DNA of 64,000 nucleotides from JAFGUF01 sp040883315 (lineage in GTDB: Bacteria; Bacillota; Clostridia; Christensenellales; UMGS416). The notes beneath the pieces were generated by a model. That model was given only the letters and a program-made list of their open reading frames with translations. It did not search any database and had not been told where the DNA came from. Shown here in pieces: positions 8,055 to 16,457 of the stretch (positions are counted from its first letter, which is position 1; each line of letters opens with the position of its first letter). Both the position numbers and the translations under genes were made by a program. The stretch covers positions 186,001-250,000 of the forward strand of contig JBFLKU010000011.1 in the NCBI GenBank assembly GCA_040883315.1, written 5' to 3'.

Positions 8055-10269
8055 TTCGTATTTGGTTTTTCAGTGCCTGTGCCAGCCCGGAATATCTTCT
8101 GTGTATCAAATTATTTCCTATCATCTTTTCTATTGTTTTTTCATCTCCTACCAGCACCACCAGCTTTTTTGCCCTTGTCACTGCTGTATATAGCAGGTTT
8201 CTAGTGAAAAGCAAAGGATTACTGTTTAAAAGCGGAATAATTATCACATCATATTCACTTCCCTGAGATTTATGTATGGTGACAGCATATGAAAGAGACA
8301 GCTCATCAAGATTGTTAAATGAGTATTCTACTACTTTATCGTCTTCAAACTGAACAGTCAGTGTCTGTTCCAGATTGTTCAAATCGATAATGTATCCCAT
8401 GTCTCCATTGAATATGCCCTTTCCTTTTGTATATGCACCGTTTGGCATCTTCATCTTCCACTCTATATTATAGTTGTTTTTTATCTGCATCACTTTGTCG
8501 TTGCATCTAAAGACTACTTCCCCATATTTCTTTTCACTGGTTTTTTCATCATAAGGATTAAAAACGTCCTGCAGCACTTTATTCAGGTTAAATACTCCCA
8601 AATCACTTTTTTTAATAGGCGAAAGCACCTGTATATCCTTCAGTGGGTCACACTTCAAATATCCGGGTATTCTTTGTGTAGCCATAGATATAATTGTGCC
8701 TATCACACCCTCCGGCATTGTCTGCTTCACAAAGAAAAAATCTGACTCTCTGTTATATAGCTCTATCTTTTCACCTTTGTTTATTTTATGAGCATTCATT
8801 ACTATCAGGCTCTGCTGTGCCTGCCTATAGATCTGTGTCAGTCTTTTCACCTTTATTACATCGCTGTTTATTATATCATGCAGCACATTTCCTGCACTAA
8901 CCGACGGTAATTGATCCGAGTCTCCCACCAAAATCAGCCTGCAGTCGCTGGATACTGCCCTCAGCAAATGGCTCATAAGCACAATATCCACCATAGACAT
9001 TTCGTCCACTATCAGCACGTCACACTCCAGCTGGTTTTCTTCGTTTTTGCTAAATGATAGATTGCTATCGTCTTCGCTGTATCCATACTCCAGTAGCCTG
9101 TGTATTGTAGATGCATCATGGTCTGTTGCCAAAGAAAGCCTCTTTGCAGCTCTGCCTGTAGGTGCAGCCAGTATCACATTGGCTCTCACCTGCTCCAATG
9201 CCCATATAATACTCTGAACAATGGTGGTTTTTCCCGTTCCCGGTCCGCCCGTAATCACGCTGACACCGGATGAAAGCGCACATTTCACCGCATCTAGCTG
9301 CTCATCCGACAGCACTATTCCCTTAATGTTTTTTATTATACTCTCTGCACTTTCAAAGTCTATACTATGTTCAAATCTTTGGTTTAGGGATAGCTGAGTA
9401 ATTTTATCAGCCACCTGCCTTTCAGCGCTATCCAAATATGCAAGGTATGCATATTCAGTTTCATCATATTTTCTGATTACTATCTCTCTTTTTACAATAG
9501 CCTTCTGATATGCATCAGCATATTTTTCTTCGCTGCAGTTTAATATACCCATTGCTTTTTCTTTTAATATTTCAACTGGCAGGCAGCTGTTTCCGTCCTT
9601 TTTCGCCGTCTCACTAAGGCAAAAGCTGATGCCGGCCACCAGTCTCTCTATAGATGACATGTCGAAATTCAGCTGCCTCGCTATTCTATCTGCACGCAAA
9701 AAGCCTATGCCATCAATATCTGATGCCAGTTTATATGGGTACGCTTCTACAATTGCTCTGGTATTTATGCCGTATGTGCTGCAGATTTTGGCGGCTAGAT
9801 TCAAAGGAACTGAAAGCGACTGCAGAAAAATCATATTATCCTGCATAGCAATGTGCTCTGATAGTGCCTGAGCAATAACCTCTGCCTTAGATTTTCCTAT
9901 GCCTTCTACATTTTTCAGCTTCTCCGGATTATATCGGATAATATCCAAAGTATCATCACCAAAGGCATCTACTATTTTTTTTGCAGTTGCTGGGCCTACA
10001 CCTTTTATTATTCCCGATGACAAATACCTAAGTATGCCGTCCTTGGAGTCTGGCTGCAGTTTTTCGCAGGTGTCCACCTTAAACTGCCTTCCATATGTGT
10101 TGTGTGTCACCCATTTCCCGCCTAGGCGCAGTCTTTCTCCTTCACCGATTGGCGGCATAGAGCCTACAGCTGTTTCCAGTTGATCGTCTACAGCTATTTC
10201 AAACACAGTATATCCGTTTTCATCATTTCTGAAAACTACACCTTCAATTGTGGCATCTATATATTCCAT
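8035..10269 (-). CDS. recD2: RecD2-type ATP-dependent DNA helicase
   Basis: Superfamily 1B 5'-3' helicase, 744 residues, the normal length for RecD2 proteins (RecD without RecBC). Visible parts: N-terminal OB-like domain, helix-hairpin-helix region (KNVEGIGKSKAEVIAQAL and DIDGIGFLRADRIA), Walker A GGPGTGKTT (about residues 340-348), Walker B VDEMSMVD, and C-terminal motif HKSQGSEYDVII. RecD2 helps repair and replication fork maintenance. Ribosome site AGGGAAA before ATG. It lies 12 bases downstream of metK and overlaps comF. Confidence 0.93.
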   Translation of the reverse strand: MEYIDATIEGVVFRNDENGYTVFEIAVDDQLETAVGSMPPIGEGERLRLGGKWVTHNTYGRQFKVDTCEKLQPDSKDGILRYLSSGIIKGVGPATAKKIVDAFGDDTLDIIRYNPEKLKNVEGIGKSKAEVIAQALSEHIAMQDNMIFLQSLSVPLNLAAKICSTYGINTRAIVEAYPYKLASDIDGIGFLRADRIARQLNFDMSSIERLVAGISFCLSETAKKDGNSCLPVEILKEKAMGILNCSEEKYADAYQKAIVKREIVIRKYDETEYAYLAYLDSAERQVADKITQLSLNQRFEHSIDFESAESIIKNIKGIVLSDEQLDAVKCALSSGVSVITGGPGTGKTTIVQSIIWALEQVRANVILAAPTGRAAKRLSLATDHDASTIHRLLEYGYSEDDSNLSFSKNEENQLECDVLIVDEMSMVDIVLMSHLLRAVSSDCRLILVGDSDQLPSVSAGNVLHDIINSDVIKVKRLTQIYRQAQQSLIVMNAHKINKGEKIELYNRESDFFFVKQTMPEGVIGTIISMATQRIPGYLKCDPLKDIQVLSPIKKSDLGVFNLNKVLQDVFNPYDEKTSEKKYGEVVFRCNDKVMQIKNNYNIEWKMKMPNGAYTKGKGIFNGDMGYIIDLNNLEQTLTVQFEDDKVVEYSFNNLDELSLSYAVTIHKSQGSEYDVIIIPLLNSNPLLFTRNLLYTAVTRAKKLVVLVGDEKTIEKMIGNNLIHRRYSGLAQALKNQIRNEAITI

Positions 10270-10281
10270 CTATTTCCCTAA

Positions 10282-11460
10282 TTATATTTTTGCTGCTTTT
10301 TTTACTAAATCAAGCTTTGATAGCTGCTCCCAAGGCAGATTTAAATCATCCCTGCCAAAGTGACCATAGCTGGCAGTTTGCTTATATATTGGTCTTCTTA
10401 AATCCAGCTCTGTAATAATCGCCGACGGACGCAGGTCAAATACATCTCTCACTATTTTTTCTATTTCATTTTCGTCCATTTTTCCAGTGCCGAATGTATC
10501 TACCAGCAGGCTTACAGGCTCTGCCACGCCGATAGCATATGCTATCTCTATTTCGCATTTGTCGCATAAACCAGCGGCTACCAAATGCTTTGCCACCCAT
10601 CTAGCTGCATATGCTGCAGACCTGTCTACCTTTGTGCAGTCTTTGCCGGAAAATGCTCCGCCTCCGTGCTTCGCATATCCGCCGTATGTATCCACTATTA
10701 TTTTTCTTCCTGTCAGCCCAGAGTCTCCCATTGGCCCTCCTATCACAAATCTGCCTGTTGGGTTTATCAGGTATTTAATATTGCTAATGTCTAAATCTTT
10801 TGGCAGGCAAGGCCTTACTACATGCTCAATTATTTCGTTTTTAATTGTTGCCAGCTCTACGCTCTCACTATGCTGAGTAGACACCACCACAGTATCCACT
10901 GCTACAGGCTTGTCATCTTCATATCTGATAGTCACCTGTGTCTTTCCATCCGGTCTCAGCCAGTCAAGAGTATTGTTCTTTCTCACCTCTGCCAGCCTTT
11001 TGCTCATAGTGTGTGCCAGATGTATGGGCATAGGCATATATGTTTCTGTCTCCTTGCAGGCAAATCCAAACATCATTCCCTGATCTCCTGCTCCATTTTG
11101 GTGGATATCGCTGTCTCTGGTTTCCAATGCGTCATTCACGCCCTGTGCTATGTCTGAGGACTGCTCGTCTATGCTCTGCAGCACCGCACATGTGTCTGCG
11201 TCAAATCCGTATTTTGCCCTTGTATATCCTATGTCCCGCACTGTGTTTCGCACCACTGTGGGAATATCCACATAGCATGATGTAGTTATTTCACCCATCA
11301 CCAATACAAGCCCCGTGTTCACTGCTGTTTCGCACGCTACTCTAGCGTTTGGATCCTCAGCCATTATTGCATCTAGTATACTGTCTGATATTTGGTCACA
11401 AACTTTATCTGGGTGTCCTTCTGTCACTGACTCTGAAGTAAATAACTTTGTTTTTTGCAT
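10282..11460 (-). CDS. metK: S-adenosylmethionine synthetase
   Basis: Makes S-adenosylmethionine from methionine and ATP. 392 residues from the chosen start; motifs FTSESVTEGHPDKVCDQISD, GAGDQGMMFGFA (ATP site) and GGGAFSGKD (P-loop-like) are all present. The frame begins with GTG-ATG-AAT-ATG; the third possible start (ATG at 11460) has AAGGTGA 5 bases ahead and gives the family N-terminus. Upstream is an S-box riboswitch, so expression should fall when SAM is plentiful. It leads the metK-recD2-comF operon. Confidence 0.96.
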   Translation of the reverse strand: MQKTKLFTSESVTEGHPDKVCDQISDSILDAIMAEDPNARVACETAVNTGLVLVMGEITTSCYVDIPTVVRNTVRDIGYTRAKYGFDADTCAVLQSIDEQSSDIAQGVNDALETRDSDIHQNGAGDQGMMFGFACKETETYMPMPIHLAHTMSKRLAEVRKNNTLDWLRPDGKTQVTIRYEDDKPVAVDTVVVSTQHSESVELATIKNEIIEHVVRPCLPKDLDISNIKYLINPTGRFVIGGPMGDSGLTGRKIIVDTYGGYAKHGGGAFSGKDCTKVDRSAAYAARWVAKHLVAAGLCDKCEIEIAYAIGVAEPVSLLVDTFGTGKMDENEIEKIVRDVFDLRPSAIITELDLRRPIYKQTASYGHFGRDDLNLPWEQLSKLDLVKKAAKI

Positions 11461-11526
11461 ATTCATCACCTTATTTTTTTATTTTTTTAAATATTCGCCA
11501 AGTCATAAGGTTTTCTGCATAATAAA

Positions 11527-11656
11527 AACCTCACAATTAAATGAGGTTACACAAAGCCTCATCTTTCAGGAAAATCCTGCGGGAAGTAGCACCTTCCTGC
11601 ATAGCAGGGGTTGCTGGGTGTCATCGGGCCCGATCCCTCGACCTCTCTTGATAAGA
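11527..11656 (-). promoter_or_regulatory. SAM-I (S-box) riboswitch with terminator
   Basis: Minus-strand transcript carries the S-box landmarks: CTTATCAAGAGAGG at the 5' end, GAGGGATCGGGCCCGATGA, ACCCAGCAACC, and the 3' P1 strand GATGAG (11558-11563) that pairs with CTTATC (11650-11655). It ends in a terminator (AACCTCA/TGAGGTT stem, 11527-11548, then TTTTT). The 3' P1 strand ATGAGG can instead pair with CCTCAT of the terminator stem, giving the antiterminator. Predicted logic: SAM bound stabilises P1, frees the terminator and turns metK off. Confidence 0.95.
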
Positions 11657-11663
11657 AATATTT

Positions 11664-11706
11664 AAAAATTCCCATACATTATATAGCAGGGAATTTTTTT
11701 TGTCAA
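11664..11706 (-). promoter_or_regulatory. metK promoter inside an inverted repeat
   Basis: Consensus-like TTGACA (11701-11706), 17-base spacer, TATAAT (11678-11683). AAAAATTCCC (11664-11673) and GGGAATTTTT (11689-11698) form a 10-bp inverted repeat around the -10. The same hairpin plus T-run could terminate the gene ending at 11726. Confidence 0.8.
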
Positions 11707-11725
11707 TTGTTATAGTTCTCTTTTG

Positions 11726-12289
11726 CTACTTCCAATATGGACCGAAGCAATGATGCATATCGTCAAAAAACGGTCCGATTTCCGGAGGGAAAAATGTAAA
11801 AACTGCAAAGGCTCCAGCAACCAGTAAATATATAATTATTCCTATAGGAGCATATTTAGAGTAGTCTTTCTTTGACAAAGTCATAATAACGGATACTAAA
11901 AACGCAGACATAATCAAAAGTATCGATAATGCAATGTGCGCTCCATCCAGACTGAAATCTCCAAATAGCTTGGTATGTGTAAGGTATATAGCCAGCATTA
12001 GTATAGGAAGCGCAGACGCTATGATTGTGTGTATGAATACAAACCCTTTTAATTTTCTTCCTACGAAAATATATTCAATTAAAAACCATACGGACATACC
12101 TGTGAGAAGTATTTTGCCCTGCTCCCAAAGGCAGAGATTTGAAGGAAACAAAAGCCTGCCCACAAAATTGGGAAATGCCCTTGCCAAGTCGTGCACTTTG
12201 GCTCCATACAGGCACATCAGTACAAACCCTATTCCGTGCATAATGAATAGCTTTTTTTCGTCAGATAATTGCTTTAGTGAGTTTTTCAT
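11726..12289 (-). CDS. DUF6512-like integral membrane protein (paralogue A)
   Basis: 187 residues with five or six hydrophobic segments. A conserved pattern, AFPNFVGRLLFPSN..LWEQGK and a C-terminal FTFFPPEIGPFFDDMHHCFGPYWK, is shared with the adjacent gene at 12415-12975 and recalls, from memory, DUF6512 proteins (WE..K and FTFxPP..Fx.D). No catalytic or transport function is known to me. Good ribosome site GAGGGA. The two genes are separated by 125 bases, so they arose by tandem duplication and may be co-expressed. Confidence 0.75.
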   Translation of the reverse strand: MKNSLKQLSDEKKLFIMHGIGFVLMCLYGAKVHDLARAFPNFVGRLLFPSNLCLWEQGKILLTGMSVWFLIEYIFVGRKLKGFVFIHTIIASALPILMLAIYLTHTKLFGDFSLDGAHIALSILLIMSAFLVSVIMTLSKKDYSKYAPIGIIIYLLVAGAFAVFTFFPPEIGPFFDDMHHCFGPYWK

Positions 12290-12331
12290 TATTATTGTCC
12301 CTCTTTCTTATATGTTTATATTTAAATAAGA

Positions 12332-12357
12332 AACCATAGTATAATTATAATATGGCT
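12332..12357 (-). repeat. Near-perfect palindrome between the two paralogues
   Basis: CCATAGTATAATTATAATATGG (12334-12355) is a 22-bp palindrome with one mismatched pair. It lies between the paralogue B stop and the paralogue A start and could be a weak terminator hairpin or contain the paralogue A -10 region. Confidence 0.4.
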
Positions 12358-12414
12358 CTTCCCCATCCAAAAAGAACGCTTTATTATATATAAACCACTA
12401 AAGTAAATCTAAAT

Positions 12415-12975
12415 CTATTTATATGCTGGTCCGAAAATTCTGTGTATTGGGTCATAGAATGTTTCTATTCTAGGAGGGAAAAACATAAAGAACAAATATG
12501 CTATGTTCAGCCCAAAATACAATATCATAAATACGAGAGCATACTTTCTCATGTCCACTTCTGATGTTACAAAAAGTATCGATGCTAAAAATGCTGCTAT
12601 TAGCAAGGTAAGAGAAAGTATTATTTGTGGTCCTTCCAAGCTCATGCTTTCAAAAAACATATTATGTATGTGATAAACTCCCAGCGTCAGCATTGGAAGT
12701 GAAAATGCAATAATCAGATGTGCAGGTATAAAGTTTACAAATTTTTTGCCCACGATAAAATATTCTATGGGGAAAATGATACTTAAAGGAACAACTAAAG
12801 CCTTGGTTTGCTCCCAAATAGACATGTTTGCAGGCAGCATCATCCTTGTTATAAAAGAAGGAAAAGCCTCTGCCACATCATTTACAAAAAGACCATATAC
12901 CGCTACTAAAATAAAAGATACTATATGGCAAATTGATAGTATTTGTAGTTCTGATAGTTTTGTTTTGTTACCCAT
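12415..12975 (-). CDS. DUF6512-like integral membrane protein (paralogue B)
   Basis: 186-residue membrane protein, tandem paralogue of the gene downstream. Shared landmarks: AFPSFITRMMLPANMSIWEQTK at about residues 39-60, a central IEYFIVGKKF, and the C-terminal FFPPRIETFYDPIHRIFGPAYK. Hydrophobic helices are near 9-29, 60-80, 88-108, 116-138 and 145-170. Ribosome site AGGGAGA. It is divergent from galT. Function unknown; the conserved WEQ and FFPP motifs facing the same side would be the place to look for activity. Confidence 0.75.
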   Translation of the reverse strand: MGNKTKLSELQILSICHIVSFILVAVYGLFVNDVAEAFPSFITRMMLPANMSIWEQTKALVVPLSIIFPIEYFIVGKKFVNFIPAHLIIAFSLPMLTLGVYHIHNMFFESMSLEGPQIILSLTLLIAAFLASILFVTSEVDMRKYALVFMILYFGLNIAYLFFMFFPPRIETFYDPIHRIFGPAYK

Positions 12976-13077
12976 TAATCCGTCTCCCTGCGATTTATAT
13001 AATTTTATTATTTATATAGATAAATATCAAGTCTAATTTATCAAAAATCTCAATCTCATGTACGAATTATATTTTTA

Positions 13078-13086
13078 TGCTATAAT
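13078..13086 (+). promoter_or_regulatory. Extended -10 promoter of galT
   Basis: TGCTATAAT, a perfect extended -10, 57 bases before the galT start; no good -35 is seen 17 bases upstream, as is common with extended -10 promoters. Confidence 0.55.
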
Positions 13087-13142
13087 ATAAATCGAAACTA
13101 AATTGCTTAATTATTATAACACAAATACGAAAGGAATTCTAA

Positions 13143-14678
13143 ATGATTTCAGATGCAAAAATAGCCATAGAACAACTGCTGTGCTACGGGGTAAAAGAAG
13201 GGTTGATACAGCCTATTGATAAAATATACAGCAGAAATATTCTTTTGGATATTTTAAATATATCCTCGCCAGCAAAAGATTTTGATGTCGGCAATTATGT
13301 CCCGCCGCAAATGCCATATAAAATACTGGATGTGCTAACTGAGTACGCAGCACAGGAGGAAATAATAAGCGACACTTTAACAGAAAAAGATTTGCTGGAT
13401 ACAAGGATTATGAACGCTATCACTCCTTTTCCCTCAACCATAGCAGAAAAATATAATCAAATAAAAAATGACGATGGAGTGGAAGCAGCAACTGACTGGT
13501 ACTACGAATTCAGCAAGGCTACCAACTATATTCGCCAGGAAAGAATAGACAAAAATATCATCTGGCATTATAGCAGCGAAGAATACGGAGCTATAGACGT
13601 AACAATAAATCTATCTAAGCCGGAAAAAGACCCAAAAGAAATAGCCAAGCTAAAGCATGCCAAAACATCCGACTATCCCTCATGCATGCTTTGCGCAGAA
13701 AATATGGGATATGCAGGCAGGCTGAATCATCCTGCGCGCCAAACTCACAGAATCCTTCCGATTACTCTGAATGATGAAGAGTGGTATTTTCAGTATTCAC
13801 CATATATATATTTCAACGAGCATATAATAGCACTTCGCGGCGAGCACGTGCCAATGGATGTGAACAAGAGCACATTTGTCAGGCTTTTAGAATTCACAAA
13901 GTATATACCGCACTATTTTCTTGGCTCCAATGCCGGTCTGCCTATCGTAGGCGGCTCTATTTTGAGCCATGACCATTACCAAGGCGGCGGATACGAGATG
14001 CCAATGGCAAAAGCCAATGTATACAAGGAGTATCGGCACGAAGATTTTTCCAAGGTGAAAGTCGGATTGGTAAAATGGCCTATGACCTGCATAAGACTTC
14101 AATGCAGCGATATCGATATACTATCAGATGCTGCTGAATACATATTTAGTACATGGCAAGAATATTCGGATGAAAAAAGGTTTATATACGCCTACACAGA
14201 TGGAGAAATGCACAACGCTGTGACACCTATAGCCAGAAACAGAGGAGAATACTTCGAGATTGATTTGGTTCTGCGAAACAACATTACAACCCCAGATCTT
14301 CCAATGGGCGTTTATCACCCTCACCCTCACCTGCACCATATCAAAAAGGAAAACATCGGCTTAATAGAGGTAATGGGTGTGTTTATACTGCCTGGCAGAC
14401 TAAAAAATGAGCTTGATTTGGTAAAAAGAATATTGATGGGTGAAACCATAGACGAAACTAAAAATCCTGAAGTCCAAAAGCATATGCACTGGGTAGAGCA
14501 AATGAAAAAAGATAACCCTATTCCTTTGGACGAAAAATCTGCAGATGAATTAATAGAAAATGAAATAGGCAGGATATGCTTTGAAGTGATAGACTGTGCC
14601 GCTGTATTTAAAGATACCGATGACGGCAGAGAAGGCGTATTTAAATTTATGGAGAGCGCTGGATTCGAGGAAGATTAA
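13143..14678 (+). CDS. galT: UTP/UDP-glucose-hexose-1-phosphate uridylyltransferase, class II
   Basis: Leloir pathway enzyme that exchanges UMP between UDP-glucose and galactose-1-phosphate. The length (511 residues) and the motif GGSILSHDHYQGGGYEMPM (with the HxH-type active site, about residues 273-291) identify the Firmicutes class II type (GalT2), not the shorter E. coli type. MPYKILDVL and a CMLCAENMGYAGR segment are also family features. No galK or galE lies next to it, so it is a detached copy of the pathway. Ribosome site AAAGGA 7 bases before ATG. Confidence 0.93.
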   Translation: MISDAKIAIEQLLCYGVKEGLIQPIDKIYSRNILLDILNISSPAKDFDVGNYVPPQMPYKILDVLTEYAAQEEIISDTLTEKDLLDTRIMNAITPFPSTIAEKYNQIKNDDGVEAATDWYYEFSKATNYIRQERIDKNIIWHYSSEEYGAIDVTINLSKPEKDPKEIAKLKHAKTSDYPSCMLCAENMGYAGRLNHPARQTHRILPITLNDEEWYFQYSPYIYFNEHIIALRGEHVPMDVNKSTFVRLLEFTKYIPHYFLGSNAGLPIVGGSILSHDHYQGGGYEMPMAKANVYKEYRHEDFSKVKVGLVKWPMTCIRLQCSDIDILSDAAEYIFSTWQEYSDEKRFIYAYTDGEMHNAVTPIARNRGEYFEIDLVLRNNITTPDLPMGVYHPHPHLHHIKKENIGLIEVMGVFILPGRLKNELDLVKRILMGETIDETKNPEVQKHMHWVEQMKKDNPIPLDEKSADELIENEIGRICFEVIDCAAVFKDTDDGREGVFKFMESAGFEED

Positions 14679-14696
14679 TATTAATTTAAAATTTAC

Positions 14697-15160
14697 ATGA
14701 AAAAGACAAATCTTATAACTTTGATTGAGTCCGATATTGCTAATGCAGCTTCAATTCAGCTAATGAGTGAATTATCGGACGTATTGAAAGGCATCACCGG
14801 AAGCAGCGCAGAGCCTCATTTGAAATTGATGAGTTTAAAAATAGCGAAAATATATTTGTATTAGCTTATATGGATAATACACCTGTCGGATGCGGTGCAA
14901 TAAGAAAAATAGATGCGGATACAGCAGAGATAAAAAGAGTATATGCCCGCAAAGGCAGAATAGGAATTGGCAAAGCAATTGTTGAATTTCTAGAGAAAAA
15001 AGCTTCTTCAATGGGGTATAAAACTGCAGTGCTTGAAACCAGAAAGATAAATAATGCTGCAGTTAGCTTTTATTCAAAACTAGGATATAATGTTGTCCCT
15101 AATTACGGCAAATATAAAGATAGTGACGAATCTATCTGCATCAGCAAAACTTTACTATAG
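14697..15160 (+). pseudogene. GNAT acetyltransferase, broken by a one-base frameshift
   Basis: The frame from ATG 14697 reads MKKTNLITLIESDIANAASI... and continues as a GNAT N-terminus to GITGSS, then runs out of frame and stops near 14864. The frame that resumes at 14810 reads RASFEIDEFKNSENIFVLAY and carries the acetyl-CoA loop region VYARKGRIGIGKAIVEFLE and the C-terminal part to 15160. The expected join is GSSGRASF; the sequence AGCGCAGA at 14805-14812 lacks one base of a GGC glycine codon. It is therefore a single deletion or a sequencing error. A shorter product could start at the ATG at 14870 but would lack the first two strands of the fold. Weak ribosome site. Confidence 0.75.
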
Positions 15161-15198
15161 AATATATCTAAACAGAAGCTTTTTAATACAAATATTGC

Positions 15199-15227
15199 TT
15201 GACAACCGTCCTCTTATAGCTTAAAAT
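15199..15227 (+). promoter_or_regulatory. rplJL operon promoter
   Basis: TTGACA (15199-15204), 17-base spacer, TAAAAT (15222-15227), about 180 bases before rplJ, giving room for the leader. Confidence 0.8.
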
Positions 15228-15239
15228 AACAAGGCAAAT

Positions 15240-15380
15240 GCATATCGCAGTCGGAGACAGCAGGTACTTTATGTTTAAAGATTTATTCGCCCGCCGAGAT
15301 TGGAATATATGATTTATTTAATTATATATGTGAACTCTCTATCCTTACGCTGCAATCATGCGGGTAGGGTTTTATTTTTT
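15240..15380 (+). promoter_or_regulatory. L10-leader of the rplJL operon with attenuator
   Basis: The leader contains GTCGGAGACAGCAGGTAC (near 15250-15270) and CCCGCCGAGATTGG (near 15290-15305), the two conserved parts of the L10-leader to which the L10(L12)4 complex binds. It ends in a terminator: CCTTAC and CTGC (15343-15352) pair with GCGG and GTAGGG (15360-15369) with one bulged G, followed by TTTTATTTTTT. In Firmicutes this leader attenuates transcription when L10 is in excess. Confidence 0.85.
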
Positions 15381-15410
15381 GCCCTGCAAAAATAATTAAG
15401 GAGGTATTAG

Positions 15411-15938
15411 ATGGCAGAGTTATCAAAAATCAAACAAAAAAAGCAAGCTATTATCGATGATATCGAAGAAAAAATTGATAAAGCGAAAAGCATTGTTTTG
15501 GTTAACTACATCGGTCTGAATGTAGAAGAAGTCAGCGAATTGAGAAATCAATTCAGGGCTCTGAACGTGGAATACAAAGTTATGAAAAACACTATGATTT
15601 CACGTGCTGCTCAAAACCTAGGTATTGAAGGCCTAGACGAGCATCTGCATGGAACTACAGCTATTGCTTTTTCCTATGAAGACCCAACAGCCGGTCCGAA
15701 AGTTATCAAAGATTTCATTAAAAAGTCTAAAAAGACAGAAATCAAATGCGGACTATTAGGAAAAGATGTAATCAACACTGCACAAGTTGAAGCATTGGCT
15801 TCTGTACCAAACAAGGAAACTTTGGTTGCTATGTTGCTAAGCGTAATGAACGGACCTATCCGTGGATTCGCTACAGCACTAAACCAAATACCAACAGGTT
15901 TGGTTCGTGCTCTTAATGCAGTTAAAGAGCAAAAATAA
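15411..15938 (+). CDS. rplJ: 50S ribosomal protein L10
   Basis: Stalk base protein that anchors L7/L12 dimers to 23S rRNA and recruits translation GTPases. 175 residues, usual length; typical segments SIVLVNYIGLNVEEVSELRNQFR, VMKNTM and GPIRGFATALNQIP, with a C-terminal helix that binds L7/L12. Strong ribosome site AAGGAGG 7 bases before ATG. First gene of the rplJL operon, expected to be autoregulated through the upstream leader. The usual rplK-rplA genes are not upstream. Confidence 0.97.
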   Translation: MAELSKIKQKKQAIIDDIEEKIDKAKSIVLVNYIGLNVEEVSELRNQFRALNVEYKVMKNTMISRAAQNLGIEGLDEHLHGTTAIAFSYEDPTAGPKVIKDFIKKSKKTEIKCGLLGKDVINTAQVEALASVPNKETLVAMLLSVMNGPIRGFATALNQIPTGLVRALNAVKEQK

Positions 15939-16001
15939 GGAATAAATGTAACCTTAAAAATAACATTAAATTTTAATATTAAATATTTGGAGGAATTAAA
16001 A

Positions 16002-16385
16002 ATGGCAGCATTAACAAAAGATCAAATTATTGAAGCTATAAAAGAAATGAACGTAATGGACCTAAGCGAATTGGTTAAAGAACTAGAAGAAGTTTTCGGT
16101 GTTAGCGCAGCAGCTCCTGTAGCAGTTGCAGCAGCAGGTGCTCCGGCAGCAGCAGCAGAAGCAGAAGAAGAAAAAACTGACTTCGACGTAGTATTGACAG
16201 AAGCAGGCGCAGAAAAAATCAAAGTTATCAAAGTAGTTCGCGAATTAACAGGCCTTGGCCTAAAAGAAGCTAAAGAGCTAGTAGACGGTGCTCCAAGCAA
16301 AATCAAAGAAGGCATAGCTAAAGAAGAAGCTGAAGCAATGAAAGCTAAAATCGAAGAAGCTGGCGCAAAAGTAGAATTGAAATAA
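16002..16385 (+). CDS. rplL: 50S ribosomal protein L7/L12
   Basis: Acidic stalk protein, 127 residues. N-terminal dimerisation domain, Ala/Glu-rich hinge (about residues 38-58), and the C-terminal domain TDFDVVLTEAGAEKIKVIKVVRELTGLGLKEAKELVD that contacts elongation factors. The frame is open from 15987, but GGAGGA lies 7 bases before the ATG at 16002, which gives MAALTKDQII, the family N-terminus. Follows rplJ by 63 bases and ends at a strong terminator. rpoB is not downstream, unlike most bacteria. Confidence 0.97.
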   Translation: MAALTKDQIIEAIKEMNVMDLSELVKELEEVFGVSAAAPVAVAAAGAPAAAAEAEEEKTDFDVVLTEAGAEKIKVIKVVRELTGLGLKEAKELVDGAPSKIKEGIAKEEAEAMKAKIEEAGAKVELK

Positions 16386-16403
16386 TTTAATTTTATACAA
16401 TAG

Positions 16404-16435
16404 AAAAGGAATTGCATTTTGCAATTCCTTTTTTT
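16404..16435 (+). terminator. Rho-independent terminator of rplJL
   Basis: 13-bp stem AAAAGGAATTGCA / TGCAATTCCTTTT with a 3-base loop, running into a T-tract. It can also serve the convergent minus-strand gene ending at 16458. Confidence 0.9.
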
Positions 16436-16457
16436 GTTTTCAATAAACTTTCATTTG

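Noticed and set aside
16022..16417. Minus-strand frame of 131 codons over rplL
   Set aside because: Ala/Ser-rich mirror of the rplL hinge; shadow frame.
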